From: an uncultured Bacteroidales bacterium
GTDB taxonomy: Bacteria > Bacteroidota > Bacteroidia > Bacteroidales > UBA932
DNA length: 64,000 nucleotides
Assembly: GCA_934680015.1 (NCBI GenBank)
Contig: CAKUSP010000004.1
Location: 74,452-138,451, forward strand
Direction: 5' to 3'
In this document: one piece after another, positions 1-7,794 of the stretch
Layout of the letters: every line of letters starts with the position of its first letter
How positions within the stretch are numbered: position 1 is the first letter of the stretch
The notes under the pieces: generated by a model
The model's input: the letters and a program-made list of their open reading frames with translations, nothing else
Databases searched by the model: none
What the model was told of the DNA's origin: nothing
Made by a program: the position numbers and the translations under genes

Positions 1-735
1 AAAGGACGGGGAAGTGATGAGTTAATCGAACCACGCATTCTGAAATTTCAGAATGATAACGGAAATTTGTGGTTTTATGATAATACGAAATTTTTATATA
101 GGTATAACCCATGTAATAATCAAATGCTCAAGGTAATACAACTTCCTTCTTCTTTTTTTGACATAACTATGGCCTCCGATACTTCCTTCTTTTATTCTTC
201 GTTTAATGGGGAAATTTATTGTAATCAAGCCTCTGATTTCAAAGGAGAGGAAGTTGCAAATTACGCAATGAACCCTATTTTAACTAATGAGGGGCAAGTA
301 ACAGTCATTAGTTCGCAGCTTGCATCTTGTTTAGATGGGAAAATCGTAGAAGCCATGGTTTGCCTTCCTCAGGTTAATATATATGATATTAAAAGAAATA
401 GTGTTATAAGTATTGCAGTTGAAAAGTCTTATAAAAAATGGAAAACATTGCTTAATAGAGCACTTGACGCTTCGACTCGTCAGTATTATATGGCTATAGC
501 ACCAAGTTCTGATTATATATTTGCAGTTTATTCCGGTGCCACATTAGCAGAAATATATCAAGACGGAGGGTATAATAATGAGATACATATATTCGACTGG
601 GATGGTAATTTCAAGTACAGAATAAAAATTGATGAGCATTTATCTCGTATCACCTTCGATGAAAAGCAGGGTCAATTATATGGCATAGAGAAGGAAACAG
701 GCCATATTGTTAGATACAATATATTTAATAATTAA
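1..735 (+). CDS. 6-bladed beta-propeller protein, 5'-truncated by window edge
   Basis: The reading frame is open from base 1, with no convincing start, so the gene begins upstream of the window. The first visible residues (KGRGSDE) match the KGRGPDE stretch near residue 100 of the propeller lipoprotein at 2438-3460, which places the missing part at roughly 90-100 residues. The protein belongs to the Bacteroidales 6-bladed beta-propeller lipoproteins that usually sit next to NVEALA peptides. It probably acts on the periplasmic or surface side of the envelope; its biochemical role is unknown. The last 89 residues are the same as those of the 2438-3460 protein except at two positions, while the preceding part is clearly diverged. 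An NVEALA peptide starts 11 bases downstream. Confidence 0.75.
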   Translation, partial: KGRGSDELIEPRILKFQNDNGNLWFYDNTKFLYRYNPCNNQMLKVIQLPSSFFDITMASDTSFFYSSFNGEIYCNQASDFKGEEVANYAMNPILTNEGQVTVISSQLASCLDGKIVEAMVCLPQVNIYDIKRNSVISIAVEKSYKKWKTLLNRALDASTRQYYMAIAPSSDYIFAVYSGATLAEIYQDGGYNNEIHIFDWDGNFKYRIKIDEHLSRITFDEKQGQLYGIEKETGHIVRYNIFNN

Positions 736-746
736 TAGTTTATGTT

Positions 747-1040
747 ATGAAAAAAGTATTTTTAATTTCATCAGCTCTTTTGCTTGCTATCTCTACAATT
801 CTAGTTGTTAAAACTAGTAATAGTGTTTCTTCTTTTGACCTAAACGTCGAAGCTTTAGCTGATGGTGAAAGTTCTTCAACCTGTTACAGCGGAGGAAAAG
901 GAGCTATATCGTGTGAGATTGCTTCTGGTATTGATTTAGGGGAACGTGGAATATCAGGAGGCTGTTCTGTTACATGTGGCGGCTCGTATTATGCATGTTG
1001 TGACATACATTGCTCTTGTATTTTTATTCTTGATTTTTAA
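747..1040 (+). CDS. NVEALA-domain cysteine-rich exported peptide
   Basis: This 97-residue protein has an N-terminal hydrophobic segment (about residues 4-21), then a spacer, the motif NVEALA at residues 33-38, and a small Gly/Ser/Cys-rich tail with eight cysteines. That is the layout of the Bacteroidales NVEALA family, whose function is unknown. The motif ends in A-L-A, the Ala-x-Ala pattern of a signal peptidase I site, so cleavage after A38 would release a tail of 59 residues. The start chosen is the ATG at 747; an ATG at 742 is in another frame. It lies between two propeller genes (gaps of 11 and 2 bases) and is probably co-transcribed with the signal peptidase/transglutaminase gene at 4537. 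Confidence 0.8.
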   Translation: MKKVFLISSALLLAISTILVVKTSNSVSSFDLNVEALADGESSSTCYSGGKGAISCEIASGIDLGERGISGGCSVTCGGSYYACCDIHCSCIFILDF

Positions 1041-1042
1041 TT

Positions 1043-2101
1043 ATGAAAAGCAGGGTCGCCATTATTCTCACACTTTTACTTTTTTTTATCTCATCGTGTA
1101 AAGGGAAAAAAGTATTTTCCGATGCTATAAATATTAATCTATATAAAGACTCGTTAATATGTGTTAATTTAAGTGAATATAAGTATTCTATATTGAATTC
1201 TCCCCAAGTAATAGGTGCGATCGATAGAGTTTGTTTTTCTGACAAAAGTGATGTTCTTTTAAAAACGGGAAAACTATTGTTCTTGTATTCACCAGAAGGA
1301 AAGTATATTACTTCTATATCACGTCTAGGAAGAGCATCAAATGAATATTTATCCATATTGGATTTTGGATTTAAAGGTGATTTCGTATATCTATATGATA
1401 TGAATGGAAAAAAAATGATGTTTTTCGATAAAAACGGAAAACATTTATACAATTATCTTTTGCCAGAAGGTATTGAAGTCAAACCATTTCAACTTATTAT
1501 ACCAATTGGAAACCAATACATAGGAAAAAGGATGTATTGCGGATTTCCATCTTTTCCTGAATTGTCTTTATATGATAGTAATTTCAAGTATATCAAAACC
1601 ATTAATGGGTCCAACATACATCTGCGCTCAGGCATTTATTTAAGTAGTCAATTTGCATCATATTCGGATGAGTCTGTCTTATATAATCGTTTGTTTGATA
1701 CTAAAATATATGAAGTAAAATGTGACACAGCAATTGTTCGTTTTAATGTGGTATTTGATGAGAAGACAATAGATATTGATGCGTACAAAGACGAATATGA
1801 AATCCTAGAGGAAATTAACAAAAAGAAATGTGCTTATTCAACTCTAATTGATAATATTGAATATGATTGCGGAAAGTTGACTTTTTCATATGCATATACA
1901 AAGGATAAAAATGGCTATCGTATTGCCTCGTATGATTGTGATTCCAAAAGAAGTAATCATTATTCATTTAATATAGATGAGCAGATAGCGTATGCTTGCG
2001 CATATAAAGGCATTATGTATGTGTTTACTCAAACGGAAGAAGGCAGAACAAAACTATATTATGTTCCATTTTCAGAAGTAGCAAATCATGTATGTCTTTG
2101 A
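1043..2101 (+). CDS. 6-bladed beta-propeller lipoprotein
   Basis: The protein has 352 residues. A lipoprotein signal peptide ends in ISSC (Cys19), so the mature protein should be lipid-anchored in the envelope. The rest has the repeated strand pattern of Bacteroidales 6-bladed propellers, including the SRLGRASNEYLSI segment equivalent to GRKGRGPDE in its neighbour. It starts 2 bases after the NVEALA peptide. The C-terminus appears altered: it stops at 2101 with an unrelated end, while the family-typical tail (EKET...IRYNIINN) can still be read out of frame just beyond, at 2100-2147. A frameshift or imperfect recombination probably replaced the original end. Function unknown. Confidence 0.75.
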   Translation: MKSRVAIILTLLLFFISSCKGKKVFSDAININLYKDSLICVNLSEYKYSILNSPQVIGAIDRVCFSDKSDVLLKTGKLLFLYSPEGKYITSISRLGRASNEYLSILDFGFKGDFVYLYDMNGKKMMFFDKNGKHLYNYLLPEGIEVKPFQLIIPIGNQYIGKRMYCGFPSFPELSLYDSNFKYIKTINGSNIHLRSGIYLSSQFASYSDESVLYNRLFDTKIYEVKCDTAIVRFNVVFDEKTIDIDAYKDEYEILEEINKKKCAYSTLIDNIEYDCGKLTFSYAYTKDKNGYRIASYDCDSKRSNHYSFNIDEQIAYACAYKGIMYVFTQTEEGRTKLYYVPFSEVANHVCL

Positions 2102-2150
2102 AAAGGAAACTCTATATGAGATTAGATACAATATAATTAATAATTAATAA
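2100..2150 (+). pseudogene. out-of-frame relic of a propeller gene 3' end
   Basis: In the frame beginning at 2100 the DNA reads EKETLYEIRYNIINN followed by a stop. This matches the EKETGHIVRYNIFNN end of the propeller genes at 1-735 and 3191-3460. The flanking AATTAATAATTAATAACTAATAG tract resembles the short spacer before the first NVEALA gene. It looks like a scar from duplication of a propeller-plus-NVEALA unit, or a frameshifted original end of the 1043-2101 gene. Confidence 0.6.
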
Positions 2151-2172
2151 TTAATAACTAATAGTTTATATC

Positions 2173-2427
2173 ATGAAGAAGTTTTATTATTATTTGGCAG
2201 GCGCCATCGTTTTAGTTGCTTCTGCAGTTGTTTTTGTTCATTCTCGAAAGAGTGTTGATTTTATTGATGCCAATGTTGAGGCTTTGGCGGAAACTGAAGC
2301 TGGTGGCTTCGGGCCTATGTGCTCTAAAACTGGTTCAAGTGGAACCTATAGGATGAAGTTATGTTCCGACTGTTCTGGAAGTTGGGGTAATTATGCTATG
2401 GATGTTGTAGCTTTTTGTCGTAATTGA
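2173..2427 (+). CDS. NVEALA-domain exported peptide
   Basis: This 84-residue protein has a hydrophobic segment at about residues 5-22, a spacer, NVEALA at residues 34-39, and a tail of about 45 residues with four cysteines. It is a paralogue of the peptide at 747-1040: leader and motif are alike, but the tail and cysteine spacing differ, as expected if the tail is the variable functional part. A cut after A39 would fit signal peptidase I (A-L-A). The bases before its ATG (TAATAGTTTATATC) almost repeat those before the first NVEALA gene (TAATAGTTTATGTT), pointing to cassette duplication. The next propeller gene starts 10 bases downstream. Function unknown. Confidence 0.8.
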   Translation: MKKFYYYLAGAIVLVASAVVFVHSRKSVDFIDANVEALAETEAGGFGPMCSKTGSSGTYRMKLCSDCSGSWGNYAMDVVAFCRN

Positions 2428-2437
2428 TGTTCTTGTT

Positions 2438-3460
2438 ATGAAGAAATTTAGCTGCTTTATATTTCTGGCTTTAATAATTTCATGCAAGAGTGAAAATATA
2501 ATGAAAGATGTCCCGATAAGGTTATACAAGCCAGAATGGGAAATGATAATAGAAAGGGATACTTCTTTTAGGTGTTCTTTTAAGGATGTTTTGAACTGTG
2601 TTGATCTTCAAATAGTAAGTGATACATTGCTTGTATTGCAGGGTCAAATATACAAAGACAATCCTAACTTTTTTCACTTATATTCTTTGTGTAATTATGA
2701 ATTGATTAGTTCATTTGGAAGAAAAGGGCGAGGACCAGATGAGGTTTATCAACCCTGTTTAGTCCCGGTGCAATCAAATAGCCGTTACCTTTGTTATCGA
2801 GATGTTGGGAAAGAGTATATATATCGGGATAATATATTTACAAGTCAACTAGAAGGCTATGCAATACCTATTAGTAATGTAATGTCTTGGCTTCCTATAG
2901 GTATAGATAAAAATTTTTACATTTATTTTAAGGATAATTCGTTTATTTATAGTGTTTGCAACAAAAGTGAGGACGTTCTAAGCGAATATAAATTGTATCC
3001 GGAGTTTATAGAAGAATACTACGCTACTTTTTTAAGTAGTCTTTTGACCACCAATGAGCAAGGCAGAATTGCGGAAGCCATGGTAAATCTTCCTCAAATT
3101 AATATTATTGATGTAAATACTGGAGTAAAAAATAGCAGTGCTGTTGATAAAGTTTATAAAAAATGGCGTAAAATGATGAGTAAGCCTTTTGACGCTTCGA
3201 CCCGTCAGTATTATATGGCTATAGCACCAAGTTCCGATTATATATTTGCAGTTTATTCTGGTGCCACATTGGCAGAAATCTATCAAGATGGGAGGTATAA
3301 TAATGAGATACATATATTCGACTGGGAAGGTAATTTCAAGTATAGAATAAAAATTGACGAGCATTTATCACGTATCACATTCGATGAAAAGCAAGGTCAA
3401 TTATATGGTATAGAGAAGGAAACAGGCCATATTGTTAGATACAATATATTTAATAACTAA
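2438..3460 (+). CDS. 6-bladed beta-propeller lipoprotein
   Basis: The protein has 340 residues. A short signal peptide ends in IISC (Cys16), giving a lipid-anchored envelope protein. A KGRGPDE motif near residue 100 and the repeated strand pattern mark the Bacteroidales propeller family. Residues 252-340 differ at only two positions from the end of the protein at 1-735, whereas the sequence before DASTRQYY is much less similar. The abrupt change suggests gene conversion or a recent partial duplication. It sits 10 bases after the second NVEALA peptide and 3 bases before another propeller gene. No enzymatic motif is visible, and the ligand or partner is unknown. Confidence 0.78.
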   Translation: MKKFSCFIFLALIISCKSENIMKDVPIRLYKPEWEMIIERDTSFRCSFKDVLNCVDLQIVSDTLLVLQGQIYKDNPNFFHLYSLCNYELISSFGRKGRGPDEVYQPCLVPVQSNSRYLCYRDVGKEYIYRDNIFTSQLEGYAIPISNVMSWLPIGIDKNFYIYFKDNSFIYSVCNKSEDVLSEYKLYPEFIEEYYATFLSSLLTTNEQGRIAEAMVNLPQINIIDVNTGVKNSSAVDKVYKKWRKMMSKPFDASTRQYYMAIAPSSDYIFAVYSGATLAEIYQDGRYNNEIHIFDWEGNFKYRIKIDEHLSRITFDEKQGQLYGIEKETGHIVRYNIFNN

Positions 3461-3463
3461 TTT

Positions 3464-4537
3464 ATGAAAAGAGCGTTATTTGTTATCTCAGCTCTCTTGT
3501 TAGCGTTCTGCGGATGTAAATCCACAAAGGATGAGGGCATTAAATTAGTGATGGATATCGATAACTGTTTATCGAAAGACATTTCTTTTCAAGATATATT
3601 TTCGACTTTAGATGTTATAGTCTTAGATCCCAAACATCCTCTCCCATTTGGCAAATATAGCGAACCTCAAATGTGGTCTATTTCAAACGATGGTTTCTTT
3701 TTCCTGACAGATAAAGGGCAGATCATGCATTATAGTTTATCTGGAGAATTCATAGCGGAATATGATAAACATGGTAGGGGACCCGGTGAATTCCTTATGG
3801 CCTATGCTATGAGGCTGAACGAACGATGTGATGAACTAACGATAATAGATCCACGCGGTAATCTGTTTGAGTATTCTGTTTCCGATTCACTGCTGTTCTT
3901 AAAAAAGGAGGTGGTGCCCAATGTTTTATCAATCCATAATGCTTATCCAATCGGGGATGATTGGCTTTTATACTCTCCATCAGAAGAAGATGTCTTTCAC
4001 CTCTGGGATGGTGAGAAGCTATGTGATGTAAAATATAGTCCAAATTGCAATATAAAATATTCTTTCAATGCTTCTGAGCCGTTCTTTTATGACAGAGATA
4101 CGATGTATTACTATGAGGGCTATTCGGGAAATATTTTTAGGTTGAGTGCAGATATGAGAAGAATGGATAGATCTTTCTATTGGGACTTTGGGTCGCATAC
4201 TTCTAACGCGGAAAAAGTCGATTTTAGAAAAGTGGATTTATTTCAGTATTTAAAAAACGACTCTTATGAAAAGATCTTCCCGTTTCTTAATATTCTGAAA
4301 TATAATGATGTGATATATGCTAATGTGCTTTATCATAATGAAGAGCATAGCCTTTTCTATGATATCAATACCAATATGAGCTTCTTTTTTAAAGAGTTTA
4401 AAGAGGGGTATAAATTTAAAGCAGATAAGGTATGGAATAACAGTATGTATTTCGTCGTAGAATCTGAATATCTAAAAGATTATGGAGCTGATATTCCTAC
4501 AGAAGAATGCACATGCGTATTGAAATATAATTTCTAA
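3464..4537 (+). CDS. 6-bladed beta-propeller lipoprotein
   Basis: The protein has 357 residues and a lipoprotein signal peptide ending in FCGC (Cys18). A HGRGPGEF motif near residue 106 and a series of short beta repeats place it with the other propellers of this cassette, although overall similarity to them is low. It is the last propeller before the signal peptidase/transglutaminase gene and overlaps it by one base in a TAATG junction, so the two are probably translationally coupled. That coupling makes it a good candidate partner of the downstream enzyme. Function unknown. Confidence 0.75.
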   Translation: MKRALFVISALLLAFCGCKSTKDEGIKLVMDIDNCLSKDISFQDIFSTLDVIVLDPKHPLPFGKYSEPQMWSISNDGFFFLTDKGQIMHYSLSGEFIAEYDKHGRGPGEFLMAYAMRLNERCDELTIIDPRGNLFEYSVSDSLLFLKKEVVPNVLSIHNAYPIGDDWLLYSPSEEDVFHLWDGEKLCDVKYSPNCNIKYSFNASEPFFYDRDTMYYYEGYSGNIFRLSADMRRMDRSFYWDFGSHTSNAEKVDFRKVDLFQYLKNDSYEKIFPFLNILKYNDVIYANVLYHNEEHSLFYDINTNMSFFFKEFKEGYKFKADKVWNNSMYFVVESEYLKDYGADIPTEECTCVLKYNF

Positions 4538-6912
4538 TGCATAAAAAACATATTAAACATAGTCTTCTTTTTATCGTCATAGGTGTGACTATGTTGATGC
4601 TTTTAGCACATACATTATTTTGCATAGTGACAATAAAAGGTAACTCCATGTACCCTACGCTTTGCGATGGAGATAAAGTATTAGTACTTAGAACTCAAAA
4701 AGTCAAAAGAGGTGATGTCGTACTAATCAATGTTCCATCGACGATATCGGTAATAAACTCTGATAGATTAAATGTAAAAAGAATAATAGCACTTGCAGGG
4801 GACGAGGTGTATGCCCAAAATGGAGCGTGGTTGAATAATACTACAGGAATAGAATATGCGGATACCATTATGCGTCGTGCTTTGGCCTCGGAGCCAGTAA
4901 AAGTTTTAAATGAAAAATATGGAGTTTTTACTGGCGTGTTCCCATTTGATGATAATGCTCAAAATATAACCTCAACATCGATTAGAACTATCCCGTATTC
5001 AGGAATGAGAATACCGAAATCACCTTATTACTCGCGAGTTCTGAATTACGAAGGCTGCAATGCTGCAAGCATTATTAATAATGATTACTGTTTTATATTA
5101 GGAGATAATCCTTTTGACTCGCGAGATAGCCGATATTATGGGCCAATTCCTATGAATGAAGTTAAAGGAAAAGTGTTATGCCACCTAAAGCGTAATGCAG
5201 ATAAGGCTCTTGAAGCTGCTTTACGCTCTGCTGGAGCGAACAGAGCAGAGTTGGAAAAAGTATTGGCATATTGTAGAAATGATGAACTTAAATATAAGTC
5301 TGCTGTATTTCTGATTCGAAACATGCCAGGCCATTATTCATATATGTTAACGGCGGAAGATGAAAAGGTTAGAGATAGATTAGCATACATATATAAGGGT
5401 TATGGCGTGATAGACGAAGATTTGAGAGAATACGCCCTAGTAGGTAGAAAAAAAGTAAGGGACATTGATGTAATTACATCCGATTATTTGATAGATAATA
5501 TAAGTGAAGCAGTAAAGTCTTACATTGATAGGCCTTGGAATAGGTCGCTTCCGTTTGACGATTTTTGCAATCTTATACTACCATATCGAGTAGGTACGGA
5601 ACCTCTACAGAATTGGCGAAAAGTATATAAAGAAAGATATTCATACATTCTCGATAGTCTTTACACAGGAACCGATCCTATTGAAGCCACTAATAATATA
5701 TTCAAGGCTTTAGATGGGCAGCTCTTTATGTATTTTCCATCATTCCGACTGCCAAATTTAGGACCAGAATTTTTGTTAAATAACAGAATAGGTGGCTGCC
5801 GGGAGATTTGCGATTTTACTTTGTATTTAATGAGAGCATTAGGGCTTCCAGTGGCTACTGACTTTTATAATCAGCAGAATATACATAGTTGGAATGTGAT
5901 CCGAGATCTTGATGGTAAGTATGTTCAGTTCCTTTTCAATCGTTATGGTGGGAATGAGGCGGTGAGAGGAGGCAGCGATGGAAGAACAAAGGGGAAGGTC
6001 TGGAGACAAAATTTTTCTAAGCCATTTATTACTGATGTAACTACTGATTATTTCCCTGAAAATAAGTATGCTGTCAAATGTGAAGTGGGAATGCCTGGGC
6101 GCGTGGTCGGGCTTGGAATGTTTACAAATGCGCACTGGCATTCGGTATATGGATGTAAAAGCGCTATTAACAAAGTCACTTTTCGCAACATAGAACCTCA
6201 GACAATCTATATTGCCATGGGAAGTAAGGGAAACACTATCAGTTACCCTTTTATTCCGCATAATGATGGTACTATAACCTATTTAAAACCAGAAGCTAAC
6301 AACAGAAGGAATGTAATTATAAAAAGAAAAGTCCGCATTACAAATCACCTGAAAGAAAAAATGAAGGAAGTGGATGGTACTTCCGTTTGGGGCTATAATA
6401 AAGAAAGTCAACACTTGGATTCCATAGGAACTCTATATAGTTCAATAAGTAATGATGAAATAATATATGCTGATGGGAAAGAGTATAGTCATATTATAAT
6501 TAACCCCAATTCGAGTGGAAATATATGTTTAGCCGAATTGTCAATAATTGCAACAGATGGTACCAAAGTGCCGTTTACCGGAACAAATGAACTTTGCGAC
6601 GATGACCCTTTGACTTACTTCAGTAGCAATGGACCAATAACTCTTTATGTTAAAAATCCAACGCGCATTGCGAAAATAATTTGGACACCGCAAAATGATG
6701 ATAATTTCGTCCGGATTGGTGATTCCTATGAACTGTTCTATCAAAACGGAGAAGCTGGATGGGTCTCCCTTGGAATGCAAGAAGCCAAGTATAATTGTCT
6801 TATTTACAATAATGTCCCTGCGAATGCACTCCTATGGCTTCACGACCATACGCGCGGACGCGAAGAGGAGGTTTTTATTATAGACGAAAGCGGGAATCAG
6901 ATTTTTTTGTAA
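4537..6912 (+). CDS. signal peptidase I domain fused to transglutaminase-like domain
   Basis: The protein has 791 residues. One membrane segment (about residues 9-31) is followed by signal peptidase I (S26) boxes: GNSMYPT with nucleophile S37, VKR with general-base K81, and GDN at 189-191 followed by DSRDSRYYGPI. The middle carries a transglutaminase-like core: GGC with C421 and HSW with H450; the expected third acidic residue is not obvious, and N468 lies near its place. The C-terminal region (about 640-791) is beta-rich, like the tails of Bacteroidales transglutaminase-like proteins. Both active sites should face the periplasm. It closes the NVEALA/propeller cassette, so the inferred substrates are the NVEALA peptides. 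Ordinary housekeeping Lep lacks any such extension. The 3' end overlaps the convergent thioesterase gene by 16 bases. Confidence 0.8.
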   Translation: MHKKHIKHSLLFIVIGVTMLMLLAHTLFCIVTIKGNSMYPTLCDGDKVLVLRTQKVKRGDVVLINVPSTISVINSDRLNVKRIIALAGDEVYAQNGAWLNNTTGIEYADTIMRRALASEPVKVLNEKYGVFTGVFPFDDNAQNITSTSIRTIPYSGMRIPKSPYYSRVLNYEGCNAASIINNDYCFILGDNPFDSRDSRYYGPIPMNEVKGKVLCHLKRNADKALEAALRSAGANRAELEKVLAYCRNDELKYKSAVFLIRNMPGHYSYMLTAEDEKVRDRLAYIYKGYGVIDEDLREYALVGRKKVRDIDVITSDYLIDNISEAVKSYIDRPWNRSLPFDDFCNLILPYRVGTEPLQNWRKVYKERYSYILDSLYTGTDPIEATNNIFKALDGQLFMYFPSFRLPNLGPEFLLNNRIGGCREICDFTLYLMRALGLPVATDFYNQQNIHSWNVIRDLDGKYVQFLFNRYGGNEAVRGGSDGRTKGKVWRQNFSKPFITDVTTDYFPENKYAVKCEVGMPGRVVGLGMFTNAHWHSVYGCKSAINKVTFRNIEPQTIYIAMGSKGNTISYPFIPHNDGTITYLKPEANNRRNVIIKRKVRITNHLKEKMKEVDGTSVWGYNKESQHLDSIGTLYSSISNDEIIYADGKEYSHIIINPNSSGNICLAELSIIATDGTKVPFTGTNELCDDDPLTYFSSNGPITLYVKNPTRIAKIIWTPQNDDNFVRIGDSYELFYQNGEAGWVSLGMQEAKYNCLIYNNVPANALLWLHDHTRGREEEVFIIDESGNQIFL

Positions 6913-7646
6913 GTAAAACGTGCAGTAAAATGTGTAATTCCCTCGACGCGCCCCTCGAATAGAACGACAATCGAAGAGTCATCCTCCCTTACTTTGCGAA
7001 AGATATCCACTACCTCGCCACCACGGGTTTCCTTGTTAAAATTAATTTCGACAATGTGTGGAAAATTATCACGAAGTAATTCCGTAGGAAGACAATCCAT
7101 GGCCCACACTATATAGCTGGTATTGTTAGCATGCCCGATAAAATCCACATCAGAATATGTGACTTTATGACTTGCTACCTGCTCACAATCCTTTGGAACT
7201 ACGATTTTCCCGGCATTCTCTACGAGTGCGCTGTCTGTGCATTGTGGAGCGATGTCGAACCACTGGGCCAATTCGTCCGTTCTAAAAAGCGAACGCGTCT
7301 GCGTATTTAGAGTTATCCATGAGCTTGTACCATTTACCAAAACGCTGCCATCCTTATCGAGCATTTGATAATCCCTTATAAAGTATAGTCCGTTTACGCC
7401 CTTATGCCATGTACGAAATTCGACCATGTCTTTCCACATGGGGATGTTCTCGAATACTAGTTTTGTTCGGCTAACTACCCATGCCAATTTGTGCTCGGCT
7501 AAATCTTCAAATCCAAAGTGAAGCACACCTGCAGCTTCCATAGCCGCCTCTTGTGCAAGAGCCATGAAATTCGATGGGCGAAGTCTTTGTTTAAAGTCGA
7601 CAAGGTAACTTGGAATTGTCAATGGGACAATGTGTTTGTTTTCCAT
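6897..7646 (-). CDS. acyl-ACP thioesterase
   Basis: The protein has 249 residues in two hotdog halves, typical of bacterial FatA/FatB-like acyl-ACP thioesterases. These cytoplasmic enzymes hydrolyse acyl-ACP to free fatty acid and ACP, ending chain extension. Recognisable parts are the N-terminal RPSNFMALAQEAAMEAAG helix, the WVVSRTKLVFENIPMW segment, and the second-half motif DVDFIGHANNTSYIVW, whose D/H/N pattern is usual for the family. It stands alone on the minus strand between a convergent cassette gene and a divergent protease gene. The chain-length preference cannot be read from the sequence. Confidence 0.88.
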   Translation of the reverse strand: MENKHIVPLTIPSYLVDFKQRLRPSNFMALAQEAAMEAAGVLHFGFEDLAEHKLAWVVSRTKLVFENIPMWKDMVEFRTWHKGVNGLYFIRDYQMLDKDGSVLVNGTSSWITLNTQTRSLFRTDELAQWFDIAPQCTDSALVENAGKIVVPKDCEQVASHKVTYSDVDFIGHANNTSYIVWAMDCLPTELLRDNFPHIVEINFNKETRGGEVVDIFRKVREDDSSIVVLFEGRVEGITHFTARFTYKKI

Positions 7647-7794
7647 TAGTTTTTTATTTTTAAATTTCTATGTAAATTTACACAAATTTGGCAAACTTTT
7701 AGCAAAGTAAGTCATCGTTTTATATGAATACCGTCAAGACATGGGTTATTGTTTAGTTAGTTATGATATTTAATAATTTGTGTATTATACGATT

